Of a stretch of DNA of 6,729 bases, positions 1 to 5,627 are shown one piece after another. Within the stretch, counting starts at the first letter, position 1, and the number at the start of each line of letters is the position of its first letter. Source of the DNA: Pseudomonadota bacterium (lineage in GTDB: Bacteria > Pseudomonadota > Gammaproteobacteria > Xanthomonadales > Rhodanobacteraceae); contig JAJYMF010000134.1 in assembly GCA_021787175.1 (NCBI GenBank), forward strand, positions 1 to 6,729, read 5' to 3'. The translations under genes and the position numbers were made by a program. A model generated the notes under the pieces. That model was given only the letters and a program-made list of their open reading frames with translations, made no database searches and had not been told where the DNA came from.

Positions 1-303
1 ACCATGATGGACGAGGCGCAACTGCCGGCGTACCTCGAGCTGGCCACGCAGCTGCGCAACGGCGGCATCGCCACCGAAGTGGTGATGGAGCCGGGTAAGC
101 TGGCGAAACAGTTCAAGTACGCCGACCGCGCCGGCATCCGCTTCGTGGTCGTGCTGGGCCCCGACGAGATCGCCAAGGGCACGGTCGCGGTCAAGGACAT
201 GCGCAAGCAGGACCAGTTCGAGGTGCCGCGCGCCGAGCTGATCAAGACCCTGCGCGTCGAGCTGGAGCAGGCCGCCGCCATGGCCCGCGCCGGTCGCGGC
301 TGA
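1..303 (+). CDS. hisS: Histidyl-tRNA synthetase, C-terminal part (5'-truncated by window edge)
   Basis: The last 100 codons of a class II histidyl-tRNA synthetase, which charges tRNA-His with histidine in the cytoplasm. The reading frame is open from base 1 and ends with TGA at 301-303; the ATG codons at 4 and 7 are internal. The visible part is the C-terminal anticodon-binding domain. It shows the characteristic run of an LRNGGI-type strand, then [16 protein letters not shown], then [19 protein letters not shown], and a final helix rich in Leu, Glu and Ala. The catalytic class II motifs lie outside the window. The lyase gene starts 14 bases after the stop with no obvious promoter between, so co-transcription is likely. 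The assignment rests on recognition of the domain pattern and fits the histidine-related neighbours. Confidence 0.9.
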   Translation, partial: TMMDEAQLPAYLELATQLRNGGIATEVVMEPGKLAKQFKYADRAGIRFVVVLGPDEIAKGTVAVKDMRKQDQFEVPRAELIKTLRVELEQAAAMARAGRG

Positions 304-317
304 GAACGTTCGCCACC

Positions 318-2207
318 ATGACTTCGACGACCCCGATCACGCTGGATGGCCGGAGCCTGACCCGCGCGGCGCTGATCGCGATCGCGCGCCAGGCGGCCAC
401 GGTGTCGCTGCATCCCGATGCGCTGCAGCGCGTACGCCGCACCGCCGATTTCCTGGCCGACAAGGTGCGCTGCGGCGAGCCGATCTACGGCGTCACCACC
501 GGCTTCGGCAGCAATGCCGACAAGCTGCTGGGCGCGCACCGCGCGCGCGACGAGCTGCCCGGCGGCAATCCCGAGGCGCGCGACGGCAGCCTGCTGGAAG
601 AACTGCAGCACAACCTGATCGTCACCCACGCCGTGTGCGTCGGCGAGCCGTTCGCGCCCGAGGTGGTGCGCGCGATGCTGGCGATCCGCATCAACACACT
701 GATGCGCGGGCACTCCGGCGTGCGCGTCGAAACCCTGCAGGCGTTGACCGCGATGCTCAACCGCGGCGTGGTGCCGGTGGTGCCGCAGCTCGGTTCCGTC
801 GGCGCCAGTGGCGATCTGGCCCCGCTGTCGCATCTGGCGATCGTGCTGCTGGGCGGCGGCGAGGCCTTCTTCGAAGGCGAGCGCCTGCCCGGCGCCGAGG
901 CCCTGCGCCGCGCCGGGCTCGAACCGGTGCGGCTGTCGTACAAGGAGGGCCTCGCGCTCAACAACGGCACCGCGCAGATGCTGGCCTGCGCGGCGCTGGC
1001 GCTGGATCAGTTGCAGCAGCAGGTCGAGTTGGCGGACCTCGCCGCGGCGATGACCCTGGAAGCCTTCGCCGGCCGCAGCGGCGCGTTCCGCGCCGACGTG
1101 CACGCGCTGCGCCCGCATCCCGGCCAGGTCGAGACCGCCGCGCATCTGCGCGAGCTGCTGGCCGGCTCGACCCTGATCGACATCCCCTACCACCTGGTGC
1201 CGCGCTTCGCGACCTGGATCGCGCAGGCCTGGCGCGAGCCCGAGGACCAGGCGCTGCACTTCGATCTGGCCTGGGACTGGGTGCCGGCGCACCGTCGTCA
1301 CGGCCGCGAGTCCTTCTACACGCGCTTCCTGCCGTTCCGCGGCGGCAAGAAGCACCAGCCGCAGGATGCCTACAGCCTGCGCTGCATCCCGCAGGTCCAC
1401 GGCGCGGTGCGCGATGCGCTGGCGCAGGCCGCGCGCGTCGTCGAGATTGAACTCAACGCGGTCACCGACAACCCGCTGCTGTTCCCCGATGTCGAGGGCG
1501 CGCAGGTGATCGAGGACCAGGTGGTCTCGGCCGGGCACTTTCACGGCATGCCGCTGGCGCTGGCGATGAGCTACGTCAAGGCGGCGATTCCGGTGCTGGC
1601 CTCGATCGCCGAACGCCGCATCGCCAAGCTGGTCGATGCCGCGACCAACGACGGCCTGCCGGCCTTCCTCACCGGCAACGAGGACGCCACCGACTCCGGC
1701 TTCATGATCGTGCAGTACACCGCCGCCGCGCTGGTCAACGACCTCGCCAGCCGCGCGCATCCGGCCAGCGTGTATTCGATCCCGACCAGCGCCAACGCCG
1801 AGGACCACGTGTCGATGGGCGCCAACGAAGCCCGCCACGTGCTGGCGATGTGCGAGCAGCTGGGGCAGGTGCTGGCGCTGGAGCTGTACACCGCCGCGCA
1901 GGCGCTGGACTACCGCCGCGACATGCTCAACGCCGCGCGCCGCCTGGCCCGCCGCGGCGACTGGCGCGTGCTGGCCGCCAAGATCGGCGGCGCACCCGAG
2001 GCCGGGCACCCGCAACACGCGCAGTTCGAACAGGAAGTGCGCGCGCTGATGCAGGCCCTGGCCGACGCGCCCGAGTTCCGTCCCGGCGCCGCCGTGGCCC
2101 GCGCCCTCGAACGCATCCGCAGCGAGGTGGCCTTCATGCCGCGCGACCGCGCCATGGACGGCGACATCGCGCGGATGGTGGCGCTAGTCAGGCGGGGACT
2201 GGACTGA
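318..2207 (+). CDS. MIO-type aromatic amino acid ammonia-lyase (HAL/PAL/TAL family, HutH-like) with extra internal segment
   Basis: A 629-residue member of the family that removes ammonia from histidine, phenylalanine or tyrosine using a self-formed MIO cofactor. Visible: catalytic Tyr57 in IYGVTTGFG; the MIO triad Ala163-Ser164-Gly165 in GSVGASGDLAPLSHL; Asn215-Asn216; Gln349, Tyr352 and Arg355 in QDAYSLRC; NAVTDNPL at 380-387; Phe408 in GHFHG; Glu495 in SANAEDHVSMG. The substrate-selectivity pair is Thr103-His104, aligning with Ser-His of bacterial HutH, so histidine is the best guess; tyrosine lyase or aminomutase activity cannot be excluded. HutH is usually about 510 residues. The surplus is mainly residues 285-346 (LIDIPYHLV to GGKKHQ), Trp/Arg-rich and inserted before QDAYSLRC. 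GHFHG replaces the usual GNFH. No other hut genes are present. No strong Shine-Dalgarno precedes the ATG; stops and spacing leave no better start. Confidence 0.85.
   Translation: MTSTTPITLDGRSLTRAALIAIARQAATVSLHPDALQRVRRTADFLADKVRCGEPIYGVTTGFGSNADKLLGAHRARDELPGGNPEARDGSLLEELQHNLIVTHAVCVGEPFAPEVVRAMLAIRINTLMRGHSGVRVETLQALTAMLNRGVVPVVPQLGSVGASGDLAPLSHLAIVLLGGGEAFFEGERLPGAEALRRAGLEPVRLSYKEGLALNNGTAQMLACAALALDQLQQQVELADLAAAMTLEAFAGRSGAFRADVHALRPHPGQVETAAHLRELLAGSTLIDIPYHLVPRFATWIAQAWREPEDQALHFDLAWDWVPAHRRHGRESFYTRFLPFRGGKKHQPQDAYSLRCIPQVHGAVRDALAQAARVVEIELNAVTDNPLLFPDVEGAQVIEDQVVSAGHFHGMPLALAMSYVKAAIPVLASIAERRIAKLVDAATNDGLPAFLTGNEDATDSGFMIVQYTAAALVNDLASRAHPASVYSIPTSANAEDHVSMGANEARHVLAMCEQLGQVLALELYTAAQALDYRRDMLNAARRLARRGDWRVLAAKIGGAPEAGHPQHAQFEQEVRALMQALADAPEFRPGAAVARALERIRSEVAFMPRDRAMDGDIARMVALVRRGLD
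2162..2185 (+). repeat. Direct repeat, copy 1, inside the lyase 3' end
   Basis: A 24-bp stretch within the last codons of the lyase gene (encoding the DIARMVAL part). It recurs at 3019-3042 with one mismatch (C at 2170, T at 3027). Shared core: GCGGATGGTGGCGCT. The two copies bracket the DUF4160/DUF2442 module and lie 857 bp apart. Confidence 0.8.
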
Positions 2208-2265
2208 GGCGGAGCAGGTGCACGCCCACGCCGGGCCTGGCTTCGCCTGATGCTGTGCGCCTTTG

Positions 2266-2302
2266 TTGACCTGGTGAATTTATTGCACCATGATCAATCA
2301 TG
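2266..2302 (+). promoter_or_regulatory. Candidate promoter and palindromic operator of the DUF4160/DUF2442 operon
   Basis: TTGACC at 2266-2271 and CATGAT at 2289-2294 (4 of 6 matches to the -10 consensus) are separated by 17 bases. CATGAT is also the left arm of a perfect inverted repeat, CATGAT-CA-ATCATG, at 2289-2302; its right arm contains the start codon of the DUF4160 gene. A second, imperfect pair GGTG/CACC sits at 2273-2276 and 2286-2289. Transcription from this promoter would begin at or next to the ATG, so the mRNA may be leaderless. The HTH protein encoded second in the operon is the natural candidate to bind here. The promoter is predicted from consensus only; the palindrome is seen directly. 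Confidence 0.45.
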
Positions 2303-2530
2303 CCAAAGCTCAGGCAGTTCGCTGATTGTCATGTCGCGATCTATCCGCGTGATCATCGACCGCCGCATGTCCACGTGGAGTTCCGCGACGGCAGCCGCTG
2401 CACGGTCGAGATCGAGTCGCTGAAGGTGTCAGGCACGATACGGCCGGCCGCCAGGCTCGCATCGGCCATGGCTTGGATCGAAGCGAACCGGGCGATGCAG
2501 CTGGCAACATGGAAGGAGATCGTGCGATGA
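2300..2530 (+). CDS. DUF4160 family small protein (putative toxin-like partner)
   Basis: A 76-residue protein with the DUF4160 signature: an N-terminal strand ending in AIYPRDHRPPHVHVEF (residues 13-28), where the His/Pro-rich RDHRPPHVHV run is diagnostic, then a short strand (GSRCTVEIES) and a C-terminal helical part (ASAMAWIEANRAMQLATWKEIVR). The ATG at 2300 is the only possible upstream start, because an in-frame TGA lies at 2291-2293. It has no Shine-Dalgarno. Its stop overlaps the next gene's start in an ATGA, and the strong AAGGAG for the next gene (2513-2518) lies inside it, so the two genes are translationally coupled. DUF4160 genes are commonly found beside DUF2442 genes and the pair has been regarded as toxin-antitoxin-like. 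No biochemical activity can be read from the sequence, and which partner is toxic, if either, is unknown. Confidence 0.75.
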   Translation: MPKLRQFADCHVAIYPRDHRPPHVHVEFRDGSRCTVEIESLKVSGTIRPAARLASAMAWIEANRAMQLATWKEIVR

Positions 2531-3000
2531 ACAAGCCGCCCCTGATCCGTGCCGTCAAGGCGCAGCCGCCGCTGACGCTCACCATCACCTGGAGCACCGG
2601 CGAGATCCTGCCGGTGGACGTGTCGCGCCTGGTCAGGCGTTTCAAACTCTACGGGCCGCTGCGCGACCCGGTGCATTTCCGCAAGGCCAGGGTCGATGCC
2701 TGGGGTCATGCCGTGCAGTGGCCGGGCGACGTGGACATGAGCGCCGACCAGCTCTACGAGATGGCGCGGGAGCAGGCAGGCGAATGGGGCCCCGAGCGCT
2801 TTGCTGCGTGGATGGCCCAGCACGATCTATCCCTGAATACTGCCGCCGATGCGCTCGGCCTCAGCCGCCGCACGATGGCCCATTACCGCACCGGCAGTCG
2901 CCCCATCCCGCACGTCGTCGCGTTGGCGTGCGAGGCCTTGTCGGCACGCTGGGCCAAGAAGGCGGCGTCAGCGCTCGGGGTGTTGGTGGCCAGATGTTGA
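2527..3000 (+). CDS. DUF2442 domain protein with C-terminal helix-turn-helix (putative antitoxin/autoregulator)
   Basis: A 157-residue two-domain protein. Residues about 5-82 match DUF2442: beta strands LTLTITWSTGEILPVDVS, then LYGPLRDPVHFRKARVDAWGHAVQWPGDVDMSADQLYEMA, with the typical 'W.. G.DID..LY' ending. Residues about 90-142 form a lambda-repressor-like HTH: RFAAWMAQHDLSLNTAADALGLSRRTMAHYRTGSRPIP, with NTAADALGLSRRTMAHYRTG as the recognition unit. The start at 2527 was chosen because AAGGAG at 2513-2518 sits 8 bases upstream and the ATGA overlap couples it to the DUF4160 gene; an in-frame ATG at 2473 lies inside that gene without such a site. The DNA-binding domain suggests it represses its own operon, perhaps at the palindrome at 2289-2302. 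This architecture (DUF2442 plus HTH) is known from other proteobacteria. The antitoxin role is inferred from the operon layout. Confidence 0.75.
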   Translation: MNKPPLIRAVKAQPPLTLTITWSTGEILPVDVSRLVRRFKLYGPLRDPVHFRKARVDAWGHAVQWPGDVDMSADQLYEMAREQAGEWGPERFAAWMAQHDLSLNTAADALGLSRRTMAHYRTGSRPIPHVVALACEALSARWAKKAASALGVLVARC

Positions 3001-3018
3001 GCGGCCGTGGATCGGTGA

Positions 3019-3042
3019 CGACATCGTGCGGATGGTGGCGCT
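3019..3042 (+). repeat. Direct repeat, copy 2: remnant of a lyase gene 3' end
   Basis: 23 of 24 bases match 2162-2185. Read in the corresponding frame, the copy gives GDDIVRMVALGG, against DGDIARMVALVRRG at the lyase C-terminus, so similarity extends a little beyond the 24 bases at protein level. It lies 18 bases after the DUF2442-HTH stop. It is most simply the displaced or ancestral end of the lyase gene, left behind when the upstream module was inserted. Confidence 0.75.
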
Positions 3043-3097
3043 GGGGGGCGTAGATTCGGGAGCTGAGACAGGGCAGGGCTGCTGGGCAGACACTACA

Positions 3098-3162
3098 TGG
3101 GTGCCGTACTTCGTAATGAAAAACGCTAGCACTGATCGACGCGGGCGTGTATACGGCACCCA
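3098..3162. repeat. 65-bp element with perfect 11-bp inverted ends
   Basis: TGGGTGCCGTA at 3098-3108 and its exact reverse complement TACGGCACCCA at 3152-3162 enclose 43 bases. Inside them, ACGC (3123-3126) and GCGT (3145-3148) could extend the fold. ACTAC occurs on both sides (3092-3096 and 3163-3167), one base outside the left end and directly at the right end, which resembles a 5-bp target duplication. It could be a very small non-autonomous transposable element, or a transcriptional hairpin between the DUF2442 and YqaJ genes; no T-run follows, which argues against a simple rho-independent terminator. Confidence 0.5.
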
Positions 3163-3199
3163 ACTACCTCACTGCCTTGCGGAATGAGGATTGCTCTTG

Positions 3200-3793
3200 A
3201 TGAAGCAACGATCATCAGAATGGTTCCAGGTGCGCTGCGGGCGGATCACCGGCTCACGGTTCGCGGCCGTTATGGCTTCGTCGGAGACCGTTGCCCATCG
3301 CCGTCTCATCGATGAACTCGTGCGTGAACGCGAAGGCAGCCAGCCTGCCAAATTGCTGATCACAGCACCGATGCAATGGGGCATTGATCATGAAGATGAA
3401 GCTCGCGAGTGGTACACCAGAACTACACGAAATGACGTAGATCTTGTCGGCTTCGTTCATCACCCGCGCTTGGATTTCGTGGGGGTCTCGCCTGATGGCC
3501 TTGTGGGGACTGGCGGCGTCCTGGAGATAAAGTGTCCACAGATCAAGGCGTATCAAGCTTTTGCCTTGGAGTGCCGCATGCCATCTCGATATGCATGGCA
3601 AGTCCAAGGACAGCTATGGGTGTGCAATCGAGTATTCGTGCATTTTGTCTGCTTCTATCCTGGTGCTGGTGGATGCATTGTACGTGTGGAGCGCGACGAA
3701 GAGATGATCCGTCGCTTGCATCAACGATGTTTAGAAGTCGAGCACGAGGTGCAAGCACGCGTGCGAACCAACCGATCAGACTATCGAGGTTGA
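3200..3793 (+). CDS. YqaJ-like (lambda exonuclease family) PD-(D/E)XK nuclease
   Basis: A 197-residue nuclease of the YqaJ viral recombinase family, whose members resect double-stranded DNA ends from 5' to 3' in phage recombination. All expected motifs are present: the N-terminal QRSSEWFQVRCGRITGSRF (residues 3-21), the helix GIDHEDEARE with Glu65, Asp99 in GVSPDGLV, Glu109-x-Lys111 in LEIKCP, and the Gln motif WQVQGQLW (133-140). The length is close to lambda exonuclease (226). The ATG at 3200 was preferred over the in-frame TTG codons at 3191 and 3197 because GAGGA (3186-3190) lies 9 bases upstream of it. No annealing protein (Bet, RecT) or other phage gene is nearby. The gene is less GC-rich than the flanking core, consistent with transfer. 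Its 3' end overlaps the convergent HNH gene by 13 bases. It probably acts on DNA; whether in recombination or defence is open. Confidence 0.85.
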   Translation: MKQRSSEWFQVRCGRITGSRFAAVMASSETVAHRRLIDELVREREGSQPAKLLITAPMQWGIDHEDEAREWYTRTTRNDVDLVGFVHHPRLDFVGVSPDGLVGTGGVLEIKCPQIKAYQAFALECRMPSRYAWQVQGQLWVCNRVFVHFVCFYPGAGGCIVRVERDEEMIRRLHQRCLEVEHEVQARVRTNRSDYRG

Positions 3794-5181
3794 GGTTCAT
3801 ACCGAAGCGAGCCACGACAGCCTGTGACCGGGTACTTTGAGCACCCCCAGAACGCGCTCCAGGTATCCGTCGGCCTGGGTCTTACAACTCTCATCGTCGA
3901 ACCGCAAAGCGGACAGACGGGGACGACTCCTTCCTGTCGCTTGGCGTGTCGTTGCTTGTCCAGTTTGTCAGAGATCGCCGTATTACTCCATGGAGACCAC
4001 GGCGCACGACTTCGTTCATCCAGCATGTCCCAGCGCGCTTTCCACCGACCTCTGTTGCGTCCGATGACCAGCAACTCAGCAAGATGAGGCCCCGTCTCTT
4101 CCGTTAATTGCTGCGCACCCTCTGCCTTCTTGCGGCAGTGGCTGCATTCGACTCGAACAAGATTCTTCTCTTCGAGAACTTGGTAATAAAGTTTGTCAAC
4201 ACCGCATTCGGGGCATTGCAGGCCATAGAACGCTGTTATGTCACGGAGTTCACTAAGCGTCACGAGCTGAAGCCTGCGCAGGTGCGCTTTCACGATGTGC
4301 TTGCCTGCTCTGGCCGAATTGGCGCGTTTGTGCGTTCGAACCAGCGTGAAATAGAGCGTTCGGATGTCGCTCCATATCATTTCGTGACCACGCTCTGGCT
4401 CAAGCGCATGGTGGAATTGACAGAGCGAGACCAAATTGCTCGGCGAATGCGCACCGCCATCCGCAACTGGCTTCATGTGATGTGCGTGCAATTCTAGGCG
4501 TGACGGACACCCAGAGACTTGGCATCGATGTGCATCGCGCTCGAAGACCACCTGGCGAAGGTATTGCCAGTACGGTGGGTAACCAGGCCAATGGTCGAAT
4601 ACGTGTAGGATGCGGCTATCTCGATCTGACAACTCGGCCGCGGGGTCATGGAACTGCCTAAGCAGAGGCGCCAGCGGCATCGGATTCTCTTGCTCCCACT
4701 CGTGCCTTCTCTTTAGCCACCCGGCAAGCCTTTTCCTACTAACGGCGTTCTTGACTTTGCCGAACACAATCAGAAAGACAGAAAGGACGAGCCATCTGAT
4801 GTCCAGATACAGGAGAAGCAGGGAAACCCATCCCAATGCCTCGATCAGGCTGTCCTTATGGACATACTCGTAGCGTTGCCGGAACGCTTCCCAGGCAAGC
4901 TGATGTGCCGACAGTTCAACAAGATGTTGTCGATGGAGCCGTTCGTACTTCTCAGGATAGGAAACAGCCGCGACGACTGAATAGCAGCCCTCGCAGAGGA
5001 ACGATCTGTCGTTCAGAACGATGCCCGTTGGCTTATTGCGCGCGCATAGGATGCAGTTCCGATCCACACTGCTTATGCGGCTATCGTTGTAGATTGCGTT
5101 CGGCAAAGTCAACTTGTCCAACTGGACGCGCCCAAGGAATCTGGCCGGAGAGAATTCCTTGTGCCAGCTTTCTTCATTCAT
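3781..5181 (-). CDS. Membrane-anchored HNH endonuclease with three zinc-binding motifs, including a topoisomerase-type C4 finger
   Basis: A 466-residue multidomain protein. Order: a first four-cysteine motif (Cys43, 46, 63, 66); a hydrophobic stretch at about 114-140 (ALGWVSLLLLYL, one charged break, RWLVLSVFLIVF), probably one or two membrane passes; a basic linker; an HNH nuclease at about 205-260, with Cys220 and Cys225, LHAHHMKPVADGG (His234-His235 likely catalytic/metal), Asn249-Leu250 and LCQFHH; a second motif (Cys323, 326, 346, 349); and a C-terminal motif (Cys423, 426, 447, 455; CPLCGSTM to GCSKYPVTGCRG) resembling the C4 finger of bacterial type IA topoisomerases. It should cut DNA near the membrane. 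The ATG at 5181 has AGGGGG 4 bases upstream; a TTG at 5199 would add six residues. The gene is low in GC (24/60 at 4141-4200) and converges on the YqaJ gene. I do not recognise this exact architecture as a named family; a restriction or defence role is inference. Confidence 0.75.
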   Translation of the reverse strand: MNEESWHKEFSPARFLGRVQLDKLTLPNAIYNDSRISSVDRNCILCARNKPTGIVLNDRSFLCEGCYSVVAAVSYPEKYERLHRQHLVELSAHQLAWEAFRQRYEYVHKDSLIEALGWVSLLLLYLDIRWLVLSVFLIVFGKVKNAVSRKRLAGWLKRRHEWEQENPMPLAPLLRQFHDPAAELSDRDSRILHVFDHWPGYPPYWQYLRQVVFERDAHRCQVSGCPSRLELHAHHMKPVADGGAHSPSNLVSLCQFHHALEPERGHEMIWSDIRTLYFTLVRTHKRANSARAGKHIVKAHLRRLQLVTLSELRDITAFYGLQCPECGVDKLYYQVLEEKNLVRVECSHCRKKAEGAQQLTEETGPHLAELLVIGRNRGRWKARWDMLDERSRAPWSPWSNTAISDKLDKQRHAKRQEGVVPVCPLCGSTMRVVRPRPTDTWSAFWGCSKYPVTGCRGSLRYEPQPR

Positions 5182-5202
5182 CGAGCCCCCTACGCGCAAC
5201 GT

Positions 5203-5281
5203 GGCCCTCGTTCGAAGTCAGGCCTGAGTCCGAATACCCAGAGGTTTCCGCAGCTCAGCTCAATAGCCGCGGCCCTCGTTC
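5203..5281. repeat. 11-bp direct repeat pair bounding the RES-fragment truncation point
   Basis: GGCCCTCGTTC occurs at 5203-5213 and again at 5271-5281, 68 bp apart, between the start of the HNH gene and the broken HEPN/RES gene. The right-hand copy covers codons 64-67 of the RES fragment, exactly where its resemblance to full-length relatives ends. The spacer contains the 10-bp palindrome TCAGGCCTGA (5218-5227). The pair probably marks a deletion or insertion junction; the spacer could alternatively be a dispersed intergenic repeat of the host. Confidence 0.6.
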
Positions 5282-5472
5282 AGCAATGCGCCCAGCGGCG
5301 CAGATCTTTTTCCCGCTGATCGGTCACAATAATCACATTTGTGTGACGCCGTTCGACACTCTATCAGCCCCTTCAGATAGTCGTCTTCCACACAGACTTC
5401 GCACACATGCGTGCCGAGCTCGACCCGGCCACACTCTTGCGCTTCCATCCATTCTGACTTCGCAAGGCCCAT
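5260..5472 (-). pseudogene. Truncated HEPN/RES N-terminal domain protein (RES-type toxin remnant)
   Basis: A 70-codon fragment. MGLAKSEWMEAQECG, then VCEVCVEDDYLKGLI, then HKCDYCDRSAGKRSAPLGALLN matches the zinc-bearing N-terminus of the HEPN/RES family: two CxxC pairs (Cys24/27 and Cys46/49) around an acidic 'D.YL..I' helix, then a PL..L motif. Full-length relatives run on for several hundred residues through a HEPN-like helical part into a RES domain; RES proteins are known as toxins that act on NAD+. Here similarity stops at about residue 65 and the frame ends five codons later (EGRGY, then stop), so the toxic domain is missing. I see no continuation in the next 80 bases. A TGA 21 bases upstream fixes the ATG at 5472 as the start. 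A weak promoter (GATAAT at 5502-5507, TTGTCT at 5527-5532, 19-base spacing, minus strand) might remain. It is most likely non-functional. The family match is by recognition only. Confidence 0.6.
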
Positions 5473-5565
5473 GGCACGCCGGTAGTAATGTCAATGTGGC
5501 CATTATCCGCCGGTTGCGAGTACTTCAGACAACTCTGTCCTCACACCTCACACCGCCGCCCTAGC

Positions 5566-5594
5566 TTGCAACCCGCCCCTCCCTCGGATAGCAT
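5566..5594 (+). promoter_or_regulatory. Candidate promoter of the trpR-like/hisG operon
   Basis: TTGCAA at 5566-5571 (4 of 6 to -35) and TAGCAT at 5589-5594 (4 of 6 to -10) are 17 bases apart. The predicted start of transcription, about 5601, falls inside the palindrome at 5594-5619, so a protein bound there would block initiation. The leader would be under 30 bases, leaving no room for a his-leader attenuator. Prediction from consensus only. Confidence 0.4.
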
Positions 5595-5619
5595 CACGTA
5601 CTAACGCGTTAGTACGTGA
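5594..5619. promoter_or_regulatory. Perfect 26-bp palindrome: TrpR-type operator of the histidine operon
   Basis: The half TCACGTACTAACG is followed immediately by its exact reverse complement, giving a perfect 26-bp palindrome centred between 5606 and 5607. It ends 8 bases before the start codon of the TrpR-like gene. The inner 18 bases have outer arms GTACTA and TAGTAC separated by 6 bases. The E. coli trp operator (GTACTA-GTTAAC-TAGTAC) has the same arms at the same spacing; only the central six bases differ (ACGCGT here). This strongly suggests that the adjacent TrpR-family protein binds here and represses its own operon. The symmetry is seen directly; binding is inferred. Confidence 0.8.
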
Positions 5620-5627
5620 GAGCAACG

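Noticed and set aside
635..1450. A 271-codon open frame in another phase within the lyase gene
   Set aside because: It is an Arg/Ala/Gly-rich shadow of the lyase, whose own frame carries all the catalytic motifs.
2220..2260. A rho-independent terminator after the lyase gene
   Set aside because: Only a 4-bp GCCC/GGGC stem can be drawn, and no T-run follows it.
3152..3168. ACCCAAC at 3158-3164 as half of an integron attC site
   Set aside because: It fits the RYYYAAC pattern, but I find no matching GTTRRRY partner at a suitable distance, and the genes here are not in one orientation as cassettes would be.
3191..3199. TTG start codons for the YqaJ gene
   Set aside because: The ATG at 3200 is 9 bases from GAGGA and leads straight into the conserved QRSSEWF motif; the TTG at 3191 would lie directly against the ribosome site.
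4108..4497. A 129-codon plus-strand open frame
   Set aside because: It lies wholly opposite the HNH gene, whose HNH and zinc motifs are encoded on the minus strand there; it has no recognisable domain of its own.
4836..5564. A 242-codon plus-strand open frame spanning the HNH start and the RES fragment
   Set aside because: Its composition (Ser, Arg, Pro-rich) has no domain signature and it crosses two minus-strand coding regions with clear motifs.
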